In this document: positions 1 through 11,273 of the stretch, piece after piece | Numbering within the stretch: position 1 is the first letter of the stretch | How the letters are laid out: each line of letters starts with the position of its first letter | Assembly: GCA_018417955.1 (NCBI GenBank) | Contig: JACTVC010000014.1 | Coordinates: 1,341,457 to 1,405,456, forward strand | Direction: 5' to 3' | Length of the DNA: 64,000 nucleotides | Origin: Laccaria trichodermophora | Taxonomy: Eukaryota; Basidiomycota; Agaricomycetes; Agaricales; Hydnangiaceae | Translations under genes and position numbers: made by a program | Notes under the pieces: model-generated | Told to the model about the DNA's origin: nothing | Database searches by the model: none | What the model saw: the letters and a program-made list of their open reading frames with translations, nothing else

Positions 1-102
1 TTCGTATCAATTGTTCCACCCAGACGGCCGCCACTACCCAACACCCTAGATGTCCTCCGCCTCTTCTCCGCTGCTTCGAGGGCTTTCGGCTTTGCCAGAT
101 GA
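1..102 (+). CDS. Possible 3' end of an unidentified gene
   Basis: Frame 1 is open from the window edge to a TGA at 100-102 and encodes a basic, Pro/Arg-containing tail ending in SRAFGFAR. It could be the last exon of a gene lying to the left. The length is too short to identify a family, and an open frame of 33 codons can occur by chance. No start or splice site can be judged because upstream sequence is missing. Confidence 0.25.
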   Translation, partial: FVSIVPPRRPPLPNTLDVLRLFSAASRAFGFAR

Positions 103-270
103 TACCAAGTAGATTAGGGCTATCAGGGAGGGATTCTGCGAGAACAGGAAAGACCCATCCATGCTTGCGACGTTTCTGACATGAGTGTACTCCACTGAGT
201 GTTACATAGAAATATTATTACAGTTGCGCGTGCGTAACATTGACGCGTCATCTCCACGTGACGTGACTAA

Positions 271-1196
271 TTAAGAACTCCCCGTCTTGGCGTTCACGGT
301 CCTCAAAGGCGTGACAACCCACCGTCTCCGATTCCTCGCCTTCTCATTCACCACTCTACCCACAACCCCGATAACACGCACCTTCCTCCCAGCCTCAGGA
401 GAATCATCCACCTCCCCCTCTTCCCCCCTCTCCTCCTCTACCACATCGTCCTCATTCAAATCAATATCCCCATTGAACACCTCCTCGGGCGTAGCCTGCG
501 GCGCTGCACGGCCCCACGAAATGGGCGTGAGTATCGTAGAAGCCAAAAACTCGGATGCGTCGTCGATCAAGGTCCGTGGCTTGCGCATCGGGATCGAGGT
601 GAGTAGGTACGTCTTTGATTTCCATGCGTTGGAGGCAGGCGCGTCTGGGGGTGGGTACGCAGGGTCACAGGTAAAGTGGACCGTTATCTCCCCTGTTTGT
701 TGCGAGTAGCTGAATTTGGGCAGGGGGTGCGCGTAGGCGTTTGGGAAGGGGTGAGACACGGGTCGGCGATGTCGGAGGACCAGGCGGTCCTCTGAGTTAG
801 GTATTAATTTCGGCGAGGATCAAGGGTAGTAGATACGCACCTTCAACGTCGACAGCGTGCCCGGCAGACCTGGAGCACAAGGCCCCAGAAGTGTCAATGA
901 AGAACACCTGCAGCACGATTAATTCAGCACATAGCCTACATATACCCGGCTAGATAAGACGAACCTGATTGTTGGTTTCTGGATCCCGGAAACCTAGCCG
1001 ACATGAAATCAGTGCTCATCAAAGTCAGGAGGGTAAGATACATACTTTCCACTAGAGACTTTTCCTTCTCTGGCCACAGCGCAATCTCAGTGCCATCCTC
1101 GATTTCATCCATAGTCACATCCAGCAGCCTGGCGCACGCCACTGAGCGAATGACAAAATAGCCAGGAGGAAAACCAGATGTATCGTCTGCAGTCAT
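271..1196 (-). CDS. Beta-trefoil (ricin-B-like) domain protein
   Basis: Four exons join in phase: 1196-1046, 993-965, 907-841 and 791-271, giving about 255 residues. The N-terminal half (GYFVIRSVA, LLDV, NNQVFFIDTSGALCSR, GHAVDVE, DRLVLRHRRP) has the repeating hydrophobic/QxF pattern of a beta-trefoil carbohydrate-binding fold. The C-terminal half has ITVHFTCDP followed by an acidic stretch (residues ~195-215) and a basic tail. There is no signal peptide, so a cytosolic protein is likely. Many agaric genomes carry this kind of single-trefoil protein; the ligand is not known. The 29-nt second exon is small but keeps the frame. The trefoil assignment is by pattern only. Start chosen at the ATG at 1196, the first in the open frame. 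Confidence 0.7.
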
Positions 1197-1607
1197 AATT
1201 TACAATGAAAGAGAGAGAGAGAAGGTCCGAGGCAAGGCGCCCAAATTGACTCGGATCATGTGCTCGGCCATATACCCGCAAAGTAGAAAAGTATACGTTA
1301 TGTATATTTCGAAGGGCGTGAAAAATACAAGTGGAAAGTGTGTGTACCGTAGGTAGGTAAAAACGTATTATTTCGGTCAAGCGCAGGACAAAAAACGACC
1401 ACCAGCTGGCTCTCCTCGTTCGCTTTTATCGAACGCTCAACACAACGAAAAAAATGAAGGAAAAGGAACCCGAAATGAAAGTGACCGAATAGCAAAGGGG
1501 CATCAAAGGGGGGCAGGTGAGGTGTGAACACAAAGACCTATGTGAAATTAAGAGAGAAAGAAAGAAAGAAGGCAAGCAGATGTTGGGCAGACGGCAAATC
1601 AGGACGA
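1197..1607. other. Intergenic, with AG- and GAAA-rich tracts
   Basis: Between two minus-strand genes. It holds the promoter of the trefoil gene and the 3' region of the RRM gene. A GA dinucleotide run lies near 1206-1221 and a GAAA-type run near 1553-1572. No supported gene is seen. Confidence 0.5.
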
Positions 1608-2518
1608 TCACTCCGCGACGACGAGGTTGCCCATCGCCCTCTGCGCTTCTCTCATGGCCTGATCAATCCCATCGCCCTGAGAAGGGCTGGTCCCTGGACT
1701 CCCATTGCCGTTAAGAACTCTAGGGCCAAGCCCTGGGTGCCTTACGCCCAACGCCGCTCCCAACATTCTCTTGCCAGGATCACCGATCCTCGGCGGGCTG
1801 ATGGTGGTTTCGTTCTGCGCACTTGTCGCGACGATCGCCGGGTCAGGAGGAATCCCCGAGGCCGACTCCCCGAGGGAAGAGTTTATCAAGGAATTGAGGG
1901 TAGGATGCATTGGCAAGGACGGCAGGGTAGGCGAGGGTTCACGGCCGTTCGGGTGCTGGTGCTCCGGTATGGCTACGTGTTGGCCACTACTCGTGCTGGT
2001 GTGGCTGTTGGTGCGGTAGTTATTCGTCGTGTTCCCACTGAACGACGAGCCGGAGGTGCTGCGGGCGTTGGGGAAGACGGAGATGGAAGCGGCTCGGGGG
2101 TTGTGGGAGCGAGAGGCACTGGGTCCGTGCTGTCCGCGAGAATTGACGGTCTGAATGACGGTCTGGGCGTCTGGCCCGTCGTATGGTTTGATAGTGGCAG
2201 AAACCCCTGTGGTTGCAGAGGTCAAGATGGGGGGAGGGAATGCAATGGTGCGCAGATATGCGCGCTTGGCTGAAGAAGAGGAGTTAGAGCATGTTTTACA
2301 TAAAGAGGCGACAAACTCAGAGACTGACCAACAGTAGCATCTTGGAATACAATCAACAGGCTAGTGTCATCCCTCCACTTGATCTTGAAGCCACCATTCT
2401 GGCCGTCATAGTCAGAAAATGCTGCTTGAATATCTTTGGTCTTCAACTCTTTGGGAAAACCTGTAAGATAAAGGATACGGGTCACTGAGGCGGACAATCC
2501 AGCGAGTGAGGCTGCCAT
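1608..2518 (-). CDS. RRM-like protein of the R3HCC1L/Thc1 type
   Basis: Two exons, 2518-2329 and 2269-1608, join at a phase-1 GT-AG intron of 59 nt and give 283 residues. The N-terminal ~85 residues form an RRM-like fold: TRILYLTGFPKELKTKDIQ (beta1-alpha1), GGFKIKWRDDTSLLIVFQD (beta2-beta3) and AKRAYLRTIAF (helix 2). The KIKWRDDT..IVF block matches what I know of animal R3HCC1/R3HCC1L C-terminal domains and fission-yeast Thc1. The remaining 200 residues are Ser/Thr/Pro-rich, low-complexity and probably disordered, ending in a helix-like MREAQRAMGNLVVAE. A nuclear RNA-binding role is inferred from the domain only. Confidence 0.75.
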
Positions 2519-2802
2519 TGGTGGTTGGGCGTTTGGTAGGATTCCGTGAGGTGGTGTCGAGGTAGAAAGACCTGGGCTTGAGCGATAAAGAAAAGGATAC
2601 TGGTAGAGATACTGGGAGAGATGACAAGCGAGTGAATCGGTTGTGTGGAAATGATATTACAGCGAGAACGCAAGAAAGGCGAGAAACGACACAAATTATT
2701 GACAAATGAAACAACTTGTACTTGTCACACAGTCACAGAATAAAGCAAATTAGATTCCATGATACAACAACACATTTCATTCTCAATCAATCATCATTAT
2801 CA

Positions 2803-5800
2803 TTACAGCTTGTCGTAATATGTGTCCAGGGCCGGGATTTCAGGCTTGAAGAGATCGGCATCAGCATACAACCTCTTTACAAGAAAAAAACTCGTCTTAC
2901 CTTGAGGCCCTTGCGTGTACGGATCTTTGTAACAAGTTCCTCAATCTTGCTGCCCTTGTCAAGGGGTGCTGCAACGTGTGCTAAGTCACGAATGTTGTCC
3001 ACAACAAAGATGCGACTTACTGCCGTTCATCGTCTCCCAATGGTCGAACACACTCTGGGGGAACGCCTGGCCAGCGGTATGCGAGCGCAGCTCACCGTTG
3101 AAGCCGAATGATTCAGCGACAGGCAAGTAAGCCTTGACCGTAAACATGGGTGTTCCAGGCCGTTGTTCTTCGCTGAACACCTGTCCACGACGCTTGTTCA
3201 AACACGAGTAGATACCACCAATGGCGTTTTCGGGGCACTGGATTTCGACTGAATAAAAGATAAGTTCGATATCTATACACGAAAAGGTAAAATGTAATAC
3301 CAAGGTAGATGGGCTCCTGGAGACCAGGTGTGGCGAGTAGGCAGGCAGCATAGGTCGCGCGACGCATTGTTGGGATAATTTGACCTCCTCCACGATGGAT
3401 GGCATCAGTATGCAACTGAAAAAAAGCATCAGTATCCGCACATCCACAACCAATCTATAGAACGTACAGTAACATCAAGAACGTTGACACGAACGCCACG
3501 CATGTTCTCTTCACAAGTAACACCCTCCTTCGTCGCCCACTGGAATGCAGCAACACATGAATCCTTGATTTCGTTCAAGTACTGCACACCCTTGGTGACA
3601 TCGACCAACAAATTGGGGCCAGTGGTATCAGGACCGAAACACCAAATTTTCCTGGCGTCAGTAACATCCCAACCGAAATCGTCAGCGAGCATGCGGGCCC
3701 GGATCTTGAAATCGTCACGGGCGTTGATGGTGCCAGCCTCAATTGCTTTCGTGAGCTCCTCATCGAGGGGCATGGCCTTGACATAGAGACGATTGTGCTT
3801 GTTCTGCGACTTTGATAGGGCGACGATACTAGACTCGGCTTTGACAGTCTCACGGTAGGGGACGACAGGGTCAGAGATCTTGAGGGGAACACCGGCGTGA
3901 TCATCTTGCAAATCCTGTAAGGAGTTCGTTAGACGAGAGACAAGTTGCAAAACCCAAACAGATTACCTTCAAGCAAATTTCCAAGTGCAGCTCACCAGCA
4001 CCAGCGACAATGTGCTCACCAGTTTCCGCAATCCATGCTTGCACGCAAGGATCGGACTTGGAGAGACGCTTGAGACCTTCCACAAGCTTGGGGAGATCAG
4101 CCGCATTCTTAACCTCAACTGCGACCTGCACGACGGGAGAGACGGAGAAACGCATAACCCTCATGTTGTGGGCGGTTTCTGAGGTGGTAAGAGTACCGCT
4201 CTTGAGCAGGAACTGATCGATACCAACGAGACCAATGATGTTACCGGCAGGGCAATCCTCAATAGGCTCGATGTAACGACCCATCATGAGCACTGTGCGC
4301 TGGATTGATTTGACGAAAAGATCGTCCTTCTTTCCAGGCAGGTAATTGGGGCCCTGAATACGGACTTTGGGTCCAGACTTAACTGTGCCGGAGAAGACAC
4401 GACCGAAAGCGTAGAAACGACCCTTATCGGAGGTGGGCACCATCTTGGAGACGTAGAGAACGAGGGGACCCTTGGGGTCGCAGTCCCTGATACCAATGGC
4501 GGACTCGTCGTCCATGGGACCCTCATAAAGAGTCTCAACACGGTAGCGCTGAGCGGTGGCAGGCGAGGGAAGATTGATGACTATCATCTCCAAGAGAGAG
4601 TCACCAGCGGGGAGGAACTTGCGCATGATGACCTTAAGCAGGGCCTTGCCTTCCAAATCGCGCTCATCCTGAGCGAGCTTGACGTCAAGCTTTTCGAGCA
4701 TGGGGCCTATCGAGTCCTTTTTGAAGTTCATGACAGCATCGAAAATCTTGAAGATGGGGTCAAGGACGAACTGGTTGAACGCGCGCTCCAGAGGTTTGCC
4801 GTTCGCATCGGTGCCAACGGTGGTCCATTTGCGAGTGGCGGGGTTAAAGTAGTTGTCACCCCAGAGCTTCGCCATCATCTTCTCCTTGTCCACACCGAAT
4901 TTCTTGGCATATCTGTTGGAGAATTGACGAAGGGTGAAGCCCCATCCGTGAAGACCAGAACCGAAAGCGACGGTTCCCTGATCGGGGTAAACCTGGACAT
5001 CACCAAGGGCAGCGTCGTGATATGTGGAGACGATGACGTTGACGTTTTCGATAGTACGTTGGAAAGATTGGTAGAGCGACTCTTTGTCCACTTGAAGCTC
5101 GAGAAGGGCGCGATCAACTTTGTTGATGATGACGACAGGTTTGATACGTTCTGTCAGAGCTTGACGAAGCACGGTTTCCGTTTGCACGCAAACACCCTCA
5201 ACACAATCGACGACAACGAGGGCACCGTCAGTAACACGGAGAGCTGCCGTCACTTCGGATGAGAAATCGACGTGACCAGGGGAATCAATCAAATTGATCA
5301 AGAATTCGTTGCCTAGTTTGAGAGAAAAAAATTGAGAATGAAAAGACAAAAAAACAATCAAATAAAAGAGAACATACCGATGGTTTTTTGTTTAATGGCG
5401 CTGAGATCTTCCTTGTCAACCTCGAAGTACATAGAAATGGCAGTCGACTTGATGGTGATACCACGCTCCTTTTCATCTTCTCTTGTGTCGGTAAAACGCA
5501 TGTCGCCAGCTTTTGCCGAGGCAATAATTCCGGCCTTGGAGACAAGGGAATCGGTAAGAGTGGACTTTCCGTGATCGACTGCGATGACAATTCAGAAAAT
5601 GATCCAGATGAGACAGAGGTTAATAAAACTCACCGTGAGCGATAACACTCATGTTACGGATGTTCGTGGGCCTGTCCATGAGCCCACGGACCTGATCTGT
5701 TCAATTACGTAGATAAATACAAGTTTTGGCGACGATAGAGGGATGTCGGAAAACTGACCTACTGTGAAGTTACTAAGGAGGATCAAAAACATCGATTAGA

Positions 5801-5838
5801 ACATCGAATGGCGACGGTAAACGGTTGACTTACACCAT
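2803..5838 (-). CDS. EEF2: Translation elongation factor 2 (eEF2)
   Basis: GTPase that drives ribosomal translocation. Ten exons join in phase: 5838-5834, 5772-5759, 5696-5634, 5578-5378, 5312-3967, 3914-3468, 3415-3301, 3248-3021, 2968-2901 and 2844-2803. The product is 842 residues, the standard length. Visible motifs: IAHVDHGKST (P-loop, ~residues 21-30), the switch regions RGITIKSTA and [13 protein letters not shown] (G4), and [13 protein letters not shown] around residue 700, whose DAIH histidine is the diphthamide site. The protein ends DTYYDKL. The first coding exon is only 5 nt (ATG GT), followed by a 14-nt exon. At exon 9 a downstream AG (TTGCAG) is used; the AG 12 nt upstream would add four residues not seen in the family. 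Single-copy housekeeping gene. Confidence 0.97.
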
Positions 5839-6729
5839 GGTGTCTGGCTGTTAACGAAAAGAGATGGAAAAAGAGTACGAGGAGAGTATTTTAAACAGTG
5901 GGGAGCACACTGTTGACAGTCGAGGATAAGGTTTCAACTGATAAATCTTGTCTTATCGATCTTTTTAGGCTTCACGTGACTCATTTTCTGCCTTTTCCGG
6001 TCCCGACCATCGCAAGTCGCATTCGTTTCCGACGAAGGCCAAGGGACTCGAACTCGAGCCAGTCGCCTCATAAACTCGAAACAAGTCGCTTCGTAGCAGC
6101 TCCTGATACTGCAGCAAGAATGGCTAATCAACAACTGCCACAGACGTAGCTCCGCATGGACCCCTATCCCACAAACTTGCACTCTTGACTGGTGCAATGA
6201 TCTTACCTTTGATATTCACTATATCATCGCATGTCAAATAGGCGCGTCACGGCTCTCTCCACTTCTCGTGATCGCCATAGTCATGGACGCATAGATGTTG
6301 ACCTGGATTCAATTATACCCCGGGATATATTACTACCACATTAGTTCCCAAAAATTCGAAGCGCGATACGCAATATGCTGTAAATTTCCTTGCTGGAGAT
6401 TTCCGCACGCGAAGTTGGTGTAATATCCCCAAATTACCACTTCAGTTGACCAGTGAAATGTCCGTGTTGTTCCTGAACGCACTGGGTTAGACCTTCGCAA
6501 GTCGACAAGAAGAGACAGCTATCGACCAACCTCTTTCGCAATTAACGTTCAGGTTAGGAATCACGTCGCGGAAGGGACTAGTACTTGAAGAAGCAAACGA
6601 TACTTGGAAATGATATGAGATACCGACCATATCCATCAACTCACGTGTTGTGATTTCGAGTCACATTGGCGTCTGGCTATAATCAAAGCCAGTCGGACTC
6701 TCTGTAGCAAAGAAATAAAGTGCTCACCA
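5839..6729. other. Intergenic region, no gene seen
   Basis: Divergent space between eEF2 (minus) and the acetyltransferase (plus). It must carry both promoters; no clear TATA box stands out. Short open frames here have no coding pattern. A TTCGAG-containing segment near 6050 resembles a tRNA T-loop, but the stems do not pair. Confidence 0.5.
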
Positions 6730-7591
6730 ATGTTGAATCCCCAACTTTTTCCACTCGAAGTGGACCCTCAGACGGGGGAGCCATTCCTTCGTTTACGGCA
6801 TCATAAATCCATCATCCTCACTCCTACGCGTTGGGATGACGCAGAACAACTTGTGGAATACATGAATGATCCTCGTTTGTATGTGTGGTTGAAGAGCCCA
6901 CCATTCCCATATCTCCTGGGTAATAAAACTCTTATCTTCAGAGGAATTTTTAACTGAAAAGCCTGCAGAACACGCGGAAAGTTGGTTGGGTAGTATGATC
7001 GGCCCTTCAAAAGATATCCTTCAAGAACTGGAAGAAGCAAAGGAAGTTGCGGAGTTGAAGACTGTCGAGGATTGTCTTGTCCACGTCATCCGAGAAGTAA
7101 TGGAAGATGGGACACAAAAGCCCATAGGAAACGCCCATATGTTCCGATACAAGAACGGCGAGCTTGTATTGTCGGATGGCAGCTGGACGGTGGACTGGGC
7201 TGGGAAGGCCAAACGGGAGGAAGAAAACGGAAGTCGCAAAGCTGGCGACCCAGAAATCATATGGAGTTTTGGGGGTTGGTACACCTTTGGTCCATCTTTT
7301 GCAAAACACAATTCCTCATGTCCTTGTTGTCTAGACTGGCTCGCACCAAGCCACCACAATCAAGGGATTATGACCGACGTGGTGGAAACCCTGCTGCATG
7401 ACTGGGGCGTACCAAGGATGGGAGTGCGGCATATGATTGCGGCGGCATTCGAAGGCAACATGGCAAGCGTGAAGACCTTTACAAAGAATGGCTTTGACAT
7501 GGTATACACGTCAAAAAACCATTTTGAAGTGAAAGGAAAGATGCAGGGGTTGCACGTTCTGGAGTGGAAAGCTGCGGAAAAGTTGGATTAG
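6730..7591 (+). CDS. GNAT-family N-acetyltransferase
   Basis: Three exons, 6730-6919, 6969-7274 and 7335-7591, give 250 residues. The acetyltransferase type 3 (RimJ/RimL) pattern is visible: LTPTRWDDAEQLVEYMNDP near residue 32, EHAESWL after intron 1, IGNAHMFRY, then DWLAPSHHNQGIMT (acetyl-CoA binding loop) and NMASVKTFTKNGF (NxxS.k..kk.GF) near the C-terminus. It would transfer acetyl from acetyl-CoA to an amine; the substrate cannot be read from sequence. The second intron (7275-7334) has no in-frame stop, so a naive model would retain it, but removing it restores the unbroken WSFGDWLAPSHH block. Cytosolic, no signal peptide. Confidence 0.88.
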
Positions 7592-7805
7592 ATTTCGTTT
7601 GATTTCAGACCAAAGGCGGTTTCATAGTTTTCTCCTTTGCATTTTGGTTGTATACGGCAAATTTTCTGAGACTAGCCTCGATAGCCAACAACGCTGAAGC
7701 GAGACATCTTGGTGAGAGGAGTTGCGTGAGAAAATACGCGACCACTGCCTTTAACGATCTTCGGTTGATCCTCGCTTGAATCCATTTCTTTCCTTGTCAT
7801 CAACC

Positions 7806-9031
7806 ATGCCACCTCGAGGTAATGAAGGTCTGGATTTTACACCCATCCTCACCCATTATCTCTTTCTCTTCACCTCTGTTCTTTCCATTGTGAGTCAAAG
7901 CTTCGTCGTCACGCTTCTTGTTTGCTAAAACACCTCCCTAGCTTGCCTGGTTCATAGCGTTCATCTCTCAGTGTTTTGCTCAAGCACAGCGTGCGTCTTT
8001 TCAACTGATTGTCCGAGTATTTCTCTAATTTTTTGAAATAGTACATGGTGGGGTCGGCGTCCTATGGTTCGCAATCTTTCTGCAGCTCGCACTCATCGCC
8101 GGTGTCCTGTTGACACTGGCGACCGATTCAATATCCATGCACCGTTTCCAAATATCTACCTTTGGCGCCGTCGCTATCGTCTTCGCCGTAATAGGGGTCA
8201 ATCAAGGCATTTTCACGGGTGCTGGCTCCCTTGAGGCTATGGCCGCTGGCTGGCTTATCCTCGCCATGTGCGACATCCTCTGGGTCCTCTATTTTACATC
8301 GGAAGAAGATTCTCTCGCTCTATACATCTTCAACTCTATGGGCACTGGCGGCCTCACCCCTCCGTCGCGTCGTCGTCGGACACGTACACAATCTTCCATG
8401 CACAACGTTCAGACAGGCAATGGATACACAACTAACTATTCCTCCGGCGGTGGGATCGGATCAAACGACGCATATGACCCAGCCAAAGCAGGGAGCGGAG
8501 CGTTTGGCAGCACAAACAATGTCATCAGGAGCCAGGGTAGCTTCCAGGGGAGTCTCAACGATGGCATGACGAGGAGTGTTGGAGGCACGGGCGCAGGGAG
8601 TATACACAACCAACCAAGCGGTGCAGGCTCTATCGGCGGCGTCGACAATGGGCCTAACTCTCCGCTCATGGCGGGCATCGGAGCGGGAGGGTCCGGCGGA
8701 GGATCTGCAACGGAGGTAAACCCCCCAGTTGATGTCTACTCATACAAGGCAAAGGCGCTATATGCTTGTAAGAATCACCTGCGGAATCTCACACTGCCAT
8801 TCACTGACATCCTTCCAGATGTTGCTAACCCAGACGATCCAAATGAAATATCCTTCCAAAAAGGAGAGATTCTCGACATCGTAGACAAGCAAGGGAAGTG
8901 GTGGCAAGCGAAGAAAGGAGATGGAACACTAGGAAGTGAGCGTCGAGCGTCAATTTTCTGTGGTGAATTGCCTCATTGACCCTTTTTGCCCTTCCGCAGT
9001 TGCACCTTCCAATTATTTGCAAATAATCTAA
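7806..9031 (+). CDS. SHO1: Sho1-type osmosensor with SH3 domain
   Basis: Five exons, 7806-7889, 7942-7990, 8042-8767, 8819-8935 and 9000-9031, give 335 residues. Four membrane segments come first (HYLFLFTSVLSI, LAWFIAFISQ, GVLWFAIFLQLALIAGVLL, and two further helices up to LWVLYF). A Gly/Ser/Asn-rich linker (residues ~110-240) follows, then a C-terminal SH3 domain: KAKALYAY, DDPNEISFQKGEILDI, GKWWQAK and IAPSNYLQ. This is the architecture of Sho1, the plasma-membrane adaptor of the HOG MAP-kinase branch, whose SH3 binds Pbs2. The SH3 domain only becomes complete after removing introns at 8768 and 8936, the second followed by a 32-nt terminal exon. Confidence 0.93.
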
Positions 9032-9629
9032 AAACGCAACCGTGGTGTATCTCGCACGCGCCCAGTGTTCTCATACTTACGCCTAGCCATCTACGACTAT
9101 TTACGTCCGCCCCGTCATGCTTTTAATTCCCATGGAGACAACAAGAACTTTTGCACATATAACCCCCTTCCGAATACCGTTTTTCCTTGCTGCATTCTCC
9201 TTCTGCTTGGCACGCGTTCTGGATTTTGGTTTATATCTTGTCTCCATTCTGATTTCCCCCCTTCAACAAATTTGTTTTCATGCATATGATTCCTGATACC
9301 ATCTACGTTTTTTTATATCTATAGCACATTCCACTTGACTCCCAGCTTGTTACTACGAGCATGAACGACGTGGCAACGGGGCACAACTCCTCCAAAACAT
9401 ATACTTATACGATATGTGCTTGTTGTATACCAAACTATCGGTTTTCTCATGTCGTTCTTATGGGGTTAGTTGCGGACCGCTTCGGACAATTATGACTCTG
9501 GTCCGAGAAGGTAGATCGCTCACTCGAAACTATCCTCCTGGTCCGGTGTAGAGATACGCATTTCTCGCAAGTTGCAAGTGCTGCAGCCTTATTATCACTT
9601 TGCTCACATTGTCACGACATACACGAGCC
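9032..9629. other. Intergenic region, no gene seen
   Basis: 3' region of SHO1 and promoter of the F-box gene. T-rich with several TTTTT runs. No supported gene. Confidence 0.5.
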
Positions 9630-10838
9630 ATGGTCCTATCAGTGTGCCGAAGATGTGCTACCACCATAGTGAACAACGCGCTCGGTATCCAACGAGATAC
9701 CAGTGATGTTTTATGTGACGCAGACCCCGTAGCACCAAGCTTCGGCGCTGGTGCACCCGATACCCAGCGAGCGAATCTAGACGCAGAAATTGACGTGATG
9801 GATCAGCTCATTTTCAAGCTTCGCGTGGAGCGAGCACGACTTTGCAAGAAACGGAACACGCTGTCACCCATATCCCTCTCCCTACCACCCGAGATCCTAT
9901 CGGAGATATTTCTCTATGCAGGTCTTCCCGACCTTTCCAGCAAATCGGACAACTCCACCGTAGTGCCTCTGCTTCTTGGGAAAGTGTGCACTGCATGGCG
10001 ACAGATTGCGTGGTCCATGTCCGAACTCTGGTCGAGCATCCATATTCGGGTGTCGAGGAAGCGGTCAGATACACAGGCTGCGCTACTACGCGAATGGCTG
10101 GAGCGTTCCGGTCAGCGTCCCCTATCCATTTCCCTGACCTCCGAAAACGACGAACATACTTGGAGGGATGCGCTGACGCCGACTGCAGTCATTTCCGAAT
10201 TGGCTTCCGTGTGTTACAAGTGGCAGAAGATAGATCTATTCCTGCCAGAGGCGTGGTACGAGTGCCTCAGCAAAATTGGAAATCAGCTCCCGCTCCTCAC
10301 ATCCGTGACGGTGCACCCTTCAGCAAATGAATTCATCCCTCGGCCTATGCATGTGTTCAGCGAAGCCCCTTTGCTTCACGAAGTCTCCTTTTCCCATTAC
10401 TACCTCCACGATGTCAGTCTACCATGGGGACAGCTAACGAAGCTCAAAGCGAAATGTATATCAACAGACGAATGTCTGGAGGCCATTCAACGAAGCACAC
10501 AATTGGTCGAGTGCCATTTCGAGGATGTATACCCACCCGAAGATCAATTTCCACTTCCTCCCAGTCCCGTCGTGAATCAGCAGCTGAAAATTCTGCGGGT
10601 GGTCCTGAGCACAGGAACGGTGATTGCGCCTCTCCTCGACCGCCTCACTTTGCCTTCCCTCCACAGTCTCGAAATTTCCTCAGCAGAACAATCCGTATGC
10701 GAGACGCTCATCACTTTGGTCGAGCGGTCGTCCTGTCCCCTTAAACGGGTTAAACTCTTTGGTGCCACCGTTCTAGAGGAGGACATGATTTCCTTACTCA
10801 AAGCTGTACCCACTCTTCAAGAAATGACCTCGCATTGA
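9630..10838 (+). CDS. F-box protein, possibly truncated
   Basis: An intronless frame of about 402 residues from the ATG at 9630; the open frame extends 30 nt further up but only through a TTG. After a predicted coiled segment (residues ~50-82, NLDAEIDVMDQLIFKLRVER) comes the F-box: ISLSLPPEILSEIFLYA, then LLLGKVCTAWRQIAWSMSELWSSI. The rest has leucine-rich repeat-like strands (SLEISSA, LKRVKLFGATV). Such proteins are substrate receptors of SCF ubiquitin ligases and are expanded in agarics. It stops abruptly after VPTLQEM, in the middle of what looks like another repeat, while other frames stay open for 70-85 codons downstream. A frameshift or an unrecognised intron near 10830 is therefore possible. 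Confidence 0.8.
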   Translation: MVLSVCRRCATTIVNNALGIQRDTSDVLCDADPVAPSFGAGAPDTQRANLDAEIDVMDQLIFKLRVERARLCKKRNTLSPISLSLPPEILSEIFLYAGLPDLSSKSDNSTVVPLLLGKVCTAWRQIAWSMSELWSSIHIRVSRKRSDTQAALLREWLERSGQRPLSISLTSENDEHTWRDALTPTAVISELASVCYKWQKIDLFLPEAWYECLSKIGNQLPLLTSVTVHPSANEFIPRPMHVFSEAPLLHEVSFSHYYLHDVSLPWGQLTKLKAKCISTDECLEAIQRSTQLVECHFEDVYPPEDQFPLPPSPVVNQQLKILRVVLSTGTVIAPLLDRLTLPSLHSLEISSAEQSVCETLITLVERSSCPLKRVKLFGATVLEEDMISLLKAVPTLQEMTSH

Positions 10839-11273
10839 GCGTAACAACCGTCGTCTTCCACGCAGAGTATCCGATCGTACTTGATTGTACTCAAACGTCG
10901 CTGCTCCATGTCTAAGAGCTCGGTCATTCTTAAGGCCAGCCACGATGTTTGGTCGACCTTCACCGCAGGTACAAGCCACCCGTTTGCGCTCTGGAAAAGT
11001 GACAGAAACGATACAACGATGCGATGTTCTCGCAATGTACTTACTCACATGGTTCCAGTGGCGTTATTCTTATACGATTCTTACAGGCCCTACACAATTG
11101 ACGAAGGAAATATAGAGGCATGGCAACCAGCGAACTTTTGAGATCCTGATAAATGTATATTCATGATATTTAGATGCTCTTGTTGTACTACTGCTACACT
11201 GGAATTGTATGATACCCTCAAGCGGGTCGAGGATAAGAACTCTTCGAATTAAATAGTCAACATACTCACCATC
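10839..11273. other. Region after the F-box gene
   Basis: Two overlapping plus-strand frames stay open (10881-11141 and 10885-11115), which may be the displaced 3' end of the F-box gene. Otherwise no gene is recognisable. The 3' ends of the F-box gene (plus) and the RING gene (minus) converge here. Confidence 0.4.

Noticed and set aside
287..709. 140-codon plus-strand frame
   Set aside because: Shadow of the minus-strand trefoil gene; its Ser/Thr runs are the complement of the acidic coding stretch.
1524..2273. 249-codon plus-strand frame
   Set aside because: Antisense to the RRM protein's low-complexity exon; Arg/Gly-rich composition and no family pattern.
6020..6110. Possible tRNA on the minus strand (GTTCGAGTCC T-loop-like word)
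   Set aside because: The bases on both sides do not form a 5-bp T stem, and no acceptor or anticodon arm could be found.
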